NCBI RefSeq assembly: GCF_000003605.2
Contig: NW_003108086.1
Location: 200,331 to 226,796 of the forward strand
Direction: 5' to 3'
Length of the DNA stretch: 26,466 nt
Source: Saccoglossus kowalevskii
Taxonomy: Eukaryota; Hemichordata; Enteropneusta; Harrimaniidae
The notes beneath the pieces were generated by a model. That model did not search any database, was not told where the DNA came from, and saw only the letters and a list, made by a program, of their open reading frames with translations. Of this stretch, positions 19,512-26,466 are shown one piece after another. The translations under genes were made by a program, and so were the position numbers. Each line of letters starts with the position of its first letter. Position 1 is the stretch's first letter.

Positions 19512-22500
19512 GTACGTATCATCACACATGTATGCGTCCACCGGTGCCGCCGTCAACACCGGACGCTGTCTTTGTACGCTCGTCCTTGAGTGAGGAATCA
19601 GCTGAGAGACCAAATTTAAACCCCCTGTATGTATTACATGTAAATAATACCAATCGTCTACGCCTTTGGAATGAAAACCGTTAATCAATTAATTAAGTTT
19701 ACCTATTAATTCATTTATTTTAATTACAAATCTCCGTTATGTTTCTTGACTAATTTCACACGAGGTACCGGTATGATGTAGAGTGCTTACATTGTTAAAT
19801 GTATTTCCAAAGTTAATATTTCAACAAAAGTGTGTTGACACAGAAGGGTGTGTGCAACCAGAATGAGCGTAACTTAATTAATATCAATGTTTTAGAGCAA
19901 AACAAAATCTTTGAAAATGTAAATTTATTTAATGTGATCATTCTTGTGATGCCCTGATCATTCTTCTTTATATTTCATTAAATCCAGATATTAAAAAAAG
20001 CAGACTTCCGTCCGTAAAGAAATTGCTGCTGTTAGTCAATCCTCATAGTGGTAAAGGAAAAGCTGTCACACTGTTTCGAGAACGAGTCGTTCCTTTGTTG
20101 GGAGAAAGTGGCATAAATTACCATCACATCATTACAGGTACAACATTTTTTCACTCTTGTATCTAGATGGGTTAAATGGAACAGATCTATAGATGGAATA
20201 GATAAAAAACAGCAAGATAGAGCTATGTGACGGATTTTGTATACTACAGCAGTGTTTTATTGAACTGCTGACTGTTTTCCCCAACATTTACCCCCCAGGA
20301 GGTAACATCCCCCTAGAAAATACAGAAACCCACCTGCTGAAATCATGTCATCATGCTTTAAAATACCATACATCGAAAATTAAAATCTTGAAAACCAAAA
20401 TGTCAGGACAGTTGAGCTGATAATCCGGTTTGAAGTTCAACCAAGACACATGGCAACTCTAGTTAATAATTAGCCAAAAGAAAATGCATACTGATCACAT
20501 GTCCTCAGTTTAGGTCAACAGACTTGTTGGGAGTCAAAGGTCATATATAGCATGTTATTCAAAATAATTGATTGATTAGAGTCATTACTGTCAAGACACA
20601 CACAGTTGGTGTTTCAAAGTAGTCTCTCTTGTAGTTTGTGGTACATTAACAGAAAACTTTTTTGATGTAAAAAGTTCTATCAAACATGGCCTATGGTACA
20701 TAGATATCCCTTGTGACCAGATTATTTAGAATATACATGTCTTTGTATTTTTAACTGCTGTTATTGAATGCTACTTCTACGCGCGGTAATTATCCCCTAG
20801 GGATGCGACAAATGGAATATGCTTTTGTACCATCTGCTCGTCCTTTGATTATTTTTCAACAAACTCAAATTTTCTAAATAATTAGATAAAGGCATTTTTT
20901 TGGAACATTTTCTAATATTTAGCTAGCATTAAAATTGTATTCCCACGTTTTATTATCTATAGAAAATTTCTTATGACCCTTGTAAGCATTAAAAGCACTT
21001 AGCTTTTGTGCAATTTGCTAAAAATGTTTATCTGAAGTTTCCTGAAATAAATTTTAGAAGATGTTCCTAAAAAAGTAAAATGGTCTTGAGTCATTACAAC
21101 AGTGAATATTATGTTTGATATGGTGATTAGTCACCACAACATTCAGTACAAGCTAGCTTCAGTATTCCAATGTTTCAGGATTTGTTGCCATACCAACTGA
21201 TTTTATCATTTTTCATGGTGGTCAAAATAATCAGTGGGAGTTGTTTCTACTAATACAAACTTGGAATGCAGCTCTAATGGTTTTGCATATTTACATGTAT
21301 ACTATAGTATTGTTAAGGATTCTTTTTCATATTACCATGCTGAGATTTTGCATGGGTCCCACATAGAAATTCACAAATCTGGCTTGTTATGTATACTTTT
21401 TAATTGACAAGTCACATCTTTTTTTTTGAAATGAAAATTTGTCTGGATAACCTAGTAACCTTAGTAGCCTAATCAGATGTTTTGTGTGTTTTTTTTCTCA
21501 CCTGTATAAGATCGTCCATCCTCGATTGAAATTGAATGAAAAATGTTATTCACTGCATTCTAGATATATTTGCTGATTTTTAAAAGAATGATTTATGTAG
21601 GTTTGGTCAAGAAATATACACAAAATGAGAATTTATTCATTAGTTTATTTTTGTAATCAATTCAAAAATGGAATAACAACCATTCACATACCTGCTACAT
21701 ATACAGGAAATCATTTTATTTGTGTTGCTATCAATATTCTTGTTTTTATATCTCAAAGACATTTGTGAGGTCAAAGTTTCGCAAAAGTCCTTGAAGATCC
21801 CAAATGAAATAAATATTCACTTCTACAAAATTTCACACTTGTTTCTACTTTTGAATTAAAATGGTTTCAAGTATAAACAAACATGATTAGCAAATTTAAG
21901 TCTAAAAAAGTGCAATGTATCATTTCTTAGAATGTGTCATTGTCTATGCCAAGTGCTGAAGTTGTCATCCAATATATATTCATTAGAGAATCTTAGTATA
22001 TTTATTTACCATTATTTAGTATATTGACTATAATTTTGTTGAAGGACACTGTAAACAATCCTACCAGTATAAGTTGAATACAGTGGTGTGTATAATTATT
22101 AAAGGTCATTCAAGGCTCCTGTTATTTTGATGGTGTATAAACTAGATCTGTATAGGGAAAACATATTTTTAGTTTGATAAAAATAGAATTTGTAATTTCA
22201 AAAACATTTATTGATAGAGGCTCGTGTGTTTTCATATATTATTTGTTAGTTGTTGATTTCTGAAATATGTCACATGATATTAACCCTTTGAACACAAAAA
22301 TCAATTTTCAACCTAATTCATAAAATATTTGTTTTTGCAAGATTTTGATCAAAACCTGTAGGTGATAGAAAATTATTTCCATTGATTCAAAATGATAAAA
22401 ACAATCATAGAAAAATACTTAAAAATTGGCAAAATGTTGCACAAAAATCTTGCTTACCTAATTATGTAACCTACATGTAAACCATTAAACCATGAATGTT

Positions 22501-25500
22501 TTGTTTACTGCATATGGAGTCAGTCTAAAAACTGTAGCCATACCTATGGTAATTATGTAACCTACATGTAAACCATTAAACCATGAATGTTTTGTTTACT
22601 GCATATGGAGTCAGTCTAAAAACTGTAGCCATACCTATGGTAATTATGTAACCTACATGTAAACCATTAAACCATGAATGTTTTGTTTACTGCATATGGA
22701 GTCAGTCTAAAAACTGTAGCCATACCTCTAAATACAATGAATATGAATGTTTTGTTTACTGCATATGGAGTCAGTCTAAAAACTGTAGCCATACCTCTAA
22801 ATACAATGAATATGAATGTTTTGTTTACTGCATATGGAGTCAGTCTAAAAACTGTAGCCATACCTCTAAATACAATGAATATGAATGTTTTGTTTACTGC
22901 ATATGGAGTCAGTCTAAAAACTGTAGCCATACCTATGGTAATTATGTAACCTACATGTAAACCATTAAACCATGAATGTTTTGTTTACTGCATATGGAGT
23001 CAGTCTAAAAACTGTAGCCATACCTCTAAATACAATGAATATGAATGTTTTGTTTACTGCATATGGAGTCAGTCTAAAAACTGTAGCCATACCTCTAAAT
23101 ACAATGAATATGAATGTTTTGTTTACTGCATATGGAGTCAGTCTAAAAACTGTAGCCATACCTCTAAATACAATGAATATGAATGTTTTGTTTACTGCAT
23201 ATGGAGTCAGTCTAAAAACTGTAGCCATACCTCTAAATACAATGAATATGAATGTTTTGTTTACTGCATATGGAGTTAGTCTAAAAACTGTAGCCATACC
23301 TCTAAATACAATGAATATGAATGTTTTGTTTACTGCATATGGAGTTAGTCTAAAAACTGTAGCCATACCTCTAAATACAATGAATATGAATGTTTTGTTT
23401 ACTGCATATGGAGTCAGTCTAAAAACTGTAGCCATACCTCTAAATACAATGAATATGAATGTTTTGTTTACTGCATATGGAGTCAGTCTAAAAACTGTAG
23501 CCATACCTCTAAATACAATGAATATGAATGTTTTGTTTACTGCATATGGAGTCAGTCTAAAAACTGTAGCCATACCTCTAAATACAATGAATATGAATGT
23601 TTTGTTTACTGCATATGGAGTCAGTCTAAAAACTGTAGCCATACCTCTAAATACAATGAATATGAATGTTTTGTTAACTGCATATGGAGTCAGTCTAAAA
23701 AATGTAGCCATACCTCTAAATACAATGACTTTGTTTAACCAGCCTTGACATGAATCATTGGATTCCAGTCATGTAGGGGTCAGATTAGGCTACCATTGTG
23801 GGGCGAACTATTAACCTCCAAGAGTGTACAGGACCTGTTTGTGGTCATCTTTGTTATGGTTAAAATAGGGCTTCACTTTCACTGCTGCTGCCAACTGAAC
23901 AAAATATCTTATGCAATTGACAGAAACAGTAAATACTGTGGAATACTTTATTTTCGCTGGAATTAATTTTCGCTGAAAAGGCTTTTTTGGGCGTTTTGCT
24001 TGGAATTTATTTTCACTGATTTTTGATGAGTTTAATGTGAAATATAGGAAAAAAAGTATATTCGCTGGATTTTATTTTCACGGAATCATCCCTTCAGCAA
24101 AAATAGCAAAAATAAATTCCAAGCGAAAATAAAGTATCCTACAGTATTAGTACTATATAAACATGGGGATAATATGGACTCTATTTGGATTCATTGGCTA
24201 AAAATAGTACCAGCTTAATAATATATGTATACTGCATGCCATTATACTGTTCTTTAGAATTCAATTTATATACTGGTATAGTAACTATCAGTACTACTTT
24301 TTGCTCATGTCTATTGTTCTTATAGTCCACTTATCTTGGAAGTGGACAGTTTTCGATCATCATTTCCTCTGAAAGTACTCTTTCCACACAGTACCCTGGA
24401 TACTAGTTTTGTTGCTAGTTGTCAACAATGCTTGTATACTAAGAAAGTACTGTTTTTCCGAAAGATCTCGTTCTCATTTGATCCTAGTACAACTTTCTCC
24501 ACAATATTTAAAAATAGAATTTTTTTTTTAAGAGCAACACCCTGGATTGAAAACTACAATGCATGGTGACTCTACTAAATAGCTAAAGAGGTGATTTGTG
24601 ATGAAATACAACATGTAGTACACTACAGATCATTAGTCATTGTTATTCTATACAAAAAAAGTATCACATCTATGCTGTGACAACACAGCCCACAAGTGGG
24701 CTGCAGACAAACCACCTATAATAACAATCAGGTCACTTTTCAAAATGGCTCCATATTACAAAAAAAAAAAAAAAATAGGAAAAAAGTGCTACAATTTAGT
24801 ATATTAAACACACATCCATAGATCAGAATGTAATTATGACATACTCAGTCCCTGTTTGGACAAAATCACTGCTAGTACTAGACTTGCCAAATACACAATA
24901 TATTGAGAGATAAAATGCAGAGCTACACATTACAATTCTAATCAAATTTACAGTTGTATTTTGAAATTGGTTAAAAAAAATTATAAATTTTTTTTCTGAG
25001 ATGGCCTGTGTGATTTTGTTTCAACTCAGTACGATAATTCTACATTTTGAGTTTGGTTGCATTTTACATTTTTAGCAAATAGTGCAAATACGAGAAAGTC
25101 CTCCATCTATCCTTCTAACAGCCGTCCATACCTACATCTCATATGTGCCTTTGTTCAACTTTACATGAACATAATACATCATGTCGCACTGCAATAATTT
25201 CAGATATATCTAAATTATTTGTTAAAATGCTATCACAGATGAGACAAGACATAATGTAAATGATGCAGAGATAAAACAATCTCAAAGGGATGACCAACCT
25301 GTTTTCTACCAATTTATTCAAAGAAATACATCTTTTATTAATAAAAAAAAAAATTTTTAATATTTTTTTAATAAAATAGTATCACTTACATGGGAGAGAG
25401 AATTTTTTGTGTGTGCCATGGATAGCTCTCTGCATGTAATAAGCTTGGTTATTAAGCATACTTTATTGGGGATGCCTCTTGGCCAAGGGGGTAACCTGAA

Positions 25501-26386
25501 GTGACTTGAAGCTAGGCGATTAGGTGCTGTACGCGAGCACCGGTTTGAGTTGCAGTACGTTGCAGTATGTGTTTACTTTGATTTGACGTAGTATTTAACT
25601 TTTGTTCCTTTTCGCCAAATAAAACGAACATATTTTGTTTCCATAATTTTTTATCAACAAAATTTGATCATGACCTGCAGACATTGGGAAATGTCTACTT
25701 GGTCCAAAAAATACAAATATTTTTCATATGAAAAGTAGTGGCATGCAAAGGTGTTTTAACTAGACTGTAAAAAATAGAACTATGAAATTTGATGTAATTA
25801 AGTTTTTATATAAAAATAATAAATCTACATAGAAATAACTAATAGTTAGTTTTTTAAAAATGTGAAAAGGTCGCAATAAAGTATTCACTGCCACTGAAAT
25901 TCATTTCTTTACAGCTAGTTAACCTTATGAGACACTGGGAATTAATTACTAGCACTGTGTGACAAAAATAAAGCAGCTAGTTAACCTTACGAGACACTGG
26001 CAATTAATTACTAGCACTGTGTGGAGAATGGTGATTTCCTGTAATGCTATTTGGTAACATGTCGTAGTTTATGCCGTCTGATATCAAAGTTCAGTCTGGT
26101 GACATGATAGTAGTTAATGAATGAACATTTTATTGAATGAACATCTGCGCTGTTATCGCATTATCTGTGATTATAAGGCCAAAAATAGTTCAAAACATAT
26201 ATGGGAATAATTTTGTTGATAAAGTGTAATTAGTGACTGCCATAACACTCAATCATTTAAATATTCTGTATTTTTTTTACCTCTTCCTTAGAATATCAGG
26301 GACATGCTCAGGATATAGTAAAAAACTTGAATCTGAAAGAATGGGATGGTATTATCATTGTATCCGGTGATGGACTTTTGTATGAA
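19103..26386 (+). CDS. Sphingosine kinase, N-terminal and catalytic-core exons (partial)
   Basis: Gene-level entry. The exons are 19103-19511, 19988-20137 and 26292-26386, with phases 1, 1 and 0 at their right ends, and the gene continues off the right edge. Sphingosine kinases phosphorylate sphingosine to sphingosine-1-phosphate using ATP, in the cytosol and at membranes. The joined reading has the family's N-terminal region (AYF.IYTYP, then a W...LLRG helix), the ATP-loop-like LVNPHSGKGKA, and SGDGLLYE. The SGDG Asp corresponds to the catalytic base known from SPHK1. SPHK1 and SPHK2 type cannot be resolved; the long N-terminus resembles SPHK2 slightly more. The second intron is 6.15 kb and carries a minisatellite. 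Confidence 0.95.
19512..19987 (+). other. Intron of the sphingosine kinase gene
   Basis: Bounded by GTACGT and TCCAG. The sphingosine kinase frame runs open into it up to 19684, but the family alignment resumes only at 19988. Confidence 0.8.
19988..20137 (+). CDS. Sphingosine kinase exon B (nucleotide-binding loop)
   Basis: A 150-nt exon with acceptor AAATCCAG and donor CAG/GTACAA. It reads VKKLLLLVNPHSGKGKAVTL, then FRERVVPLLGESGINYHHI. This is the opening of the diacylglycerol-kinase-type catalytic fold, with the NP-(S/G)GKGKA loop that contacts ATP. It enters and leaves in phase 1. Confidence 0.95.
20138..22457 (+). other. Left part of the 6.15-kb sphingosine kinase intron, nothing recognised
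   Basis: AT-rich with no supported exon. The exon readings on either side of this intron align contiguously with known sphingosine kinases, so no exon is expected here. Confidence 0.6.
22458..23730. repeat. Composite minisatellite of 69-bp and 91-bp units
   Basis: Seventeen units share a 54-bp core starting ATGAATGTTTTG and ending GTAGCCATACCT. Units start at 22492, 22583, 22674, 22743, 22812, 22881, 22972 and then every 69 bp to 23662. The core is followed either by a 15-bp tail (69-bp unit B) or a 37-bp tail (91-bp unit A), in the order AABBBA then eleven Bs. The sequence just left of the array (22458-22491) is itself an A tail. Most units are identical; the last one is diverged. Because 69 is a multiple of three and the unit lacks stops in one frame of each strand, long open frames appear on both strands (22972-23748 plus, 22965-23711 minus). 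These are not taken as genes. Confidence 0.97.
23934..24146. mobile_element. Foldback MITE, copy 3 (inverted relative to copies 1 and 2)
   Basis: It begins TACTGTGGAATACTTTATTTT and ends AAATAAAGTATCCTACAGTA. The internal order of blocks is reversed compared with copies 1 and 2 (GCTGAAAAGGC at the left, TTCAGCAAAAATAG at the right). This is the only copy in the sphingosine kinase gene. Confidence 0.8.
24147..25467 (+). other. Sphingosine kinase intron, no gene recognised
   Basis: It contains two adjacent short palindromes (GCTGTG/CACAGC at 24674-24689 and CAGCCCAC/GTGGGCTG at 24686-24703) and a poly-A run near 24760. The plus-strand frame at 24336-24569 has no recognisable domain. Confidence 0.5.
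25468..25562 (+). mobile_element. tRNA-like sequence, possible SINE head or tRNA pseudogene
   Basis: It has an A-box-like TTGGCCAAGGGGG at about 25479-25491 and a B-box-like GGTTTGAGTTG at about 25542-25552. Between them is a stem GGTGCT/AGCACC (25523-25541) like a long variable arm. The spacing fits a Leu- or Ser-type tRNA ancestor. The acceptor stem does not pair convincingly, so an active tRNA is unlikely. Confidence 0.35.
25563..25911 (+). other. Sphingosine kinase intron, nothing recognised
   Basis: AT-rich; it may include the body of the tRNA-like SINE candidate, but no defined end was found. Confidence 0.4.
25912..26024. repeat. Two-copy 62-bp tandem duplication
   Basis: CAGCTAGTTAACCTTA(T/C)GAGA starts at 25912 and again at 25974. 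The copies continue together through TACTAGCACTGTGTG with only two or three substitutions, so the duplication is recent. Confidence 0.9.
26292..26386 (+). CDS. Sphingosine kinase exon C (SGDG catalytic motif)
   Basis: A 95-nt exon after acceptor CTTCCTTAG, ending at donor GTAAGT. It reads EYQGHAQDIVKNLNLKEWDG and IIIVSGDGLLYE. SGDG is the conserved ATP-binding and catalytic motif. The next exon should begin V(M/L)NGL and lies beyond the window. Confidence 0.95.
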
Positions 26387-26466
26387 GTAAGTTTTGTAGT
26401 ATTTATTATTCCTTTTACAATCTACTACATGTACCCTAAAGCATGTGTATGCATTATTCTTGATTT

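Noticed and set aside
19512-19684. Extension of the sphingosine kinase exon to the stop at 19684
   Set aside because: A strong donor GTACGT at 19512 and the next exon at 19988 restore the family alignment without the extra 58 codons.
22492-23730. CRISPR array
   Set aside because: Units are contiguous with no unique spacers, and the DNA is clearly eukaryotic with introns.
22965-23748. Long open frames on both strands (258 and 248 codons) as repeat-protein genes
   Set aside because: They are produced by the 69-bp period of a minisatellite and lie within an intron. No start context, splice or composition evidence supports a gene.

Overview
This is eukaryotic (metazoan) genomic DNA: AT-rich, with short exons bounded by GT/AG introns of 0.3 to 6 kb, and many dispersed repeats. 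The frequent TACATGTA-type words, the DIRS-like retroelement and the many small repeat-cored elements suggest a marine invertebrate (mollusc, hemichordate or similar). The species cannot be fixed from the sequence alone. A run of Ns marks an assembly gap at 14344-14393.

Two cellular genes are arranged head to head. On the minus strand, from 18653 leftwards, lies a BAR plus RhoGAP protein of the RICH family (ARHGAP17/ARHGAP44/SH3BP1-like). Eight coding exons were found, at 18653-18601, 17332-17293, 15295-15194, 13743-13667, 9972-9861, 9556-9480, 8541-8421 and 4970-4713. They cover the BAR domain and the start of the RhoGAP domain, including the arginine-finger motif. One BAR segment of about 24 residues, expected between 8421 and 4970, was not located, and the rest of the RhoGAP domain lies off the left edge. 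On the plus strand, from about 19103 rightwards, lies a sphingosine kinase with exons at 19103-19511, 19988-20137 and 26292-26386. These reach the catalytic SGDG motif, and the gene continues off the right edge. The two start codons are about 450 bp apart, so the pair probably shares a divergent promoter.

The rest is intronic and rich in repeats. The left 4.6 kb holds a decayed DIRS-like retroelement on the minus strand (Cys/His ORF1, then RT with YLDD, then RNase H) and the start of a second similar ORF1 at the window edge. A family of elements ending in a strong GTCCCCGTT hairpin appears at about 541-886, 8850-9465 and 10400-11770. The last has a core of about 321-bp tandem repeats. A foldback element with ACTGTAAAATAC ends occurs four times, in introns of both genes. 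A 5'-truncated LINE tail lies at about 15812-16735. The large sphingosine kinase intron holds a 1.25-kb composite minisatellite (69-bp and 91-bp units) and a tRNA-like SINE candidate.

An orphan plus-strand exon candidate (5807-5945) and a CpG-dense patch (about 6200-6620) inside a RICH intron are the least explained parts. No prokaryotic, CRISPR or defence-type system is present.
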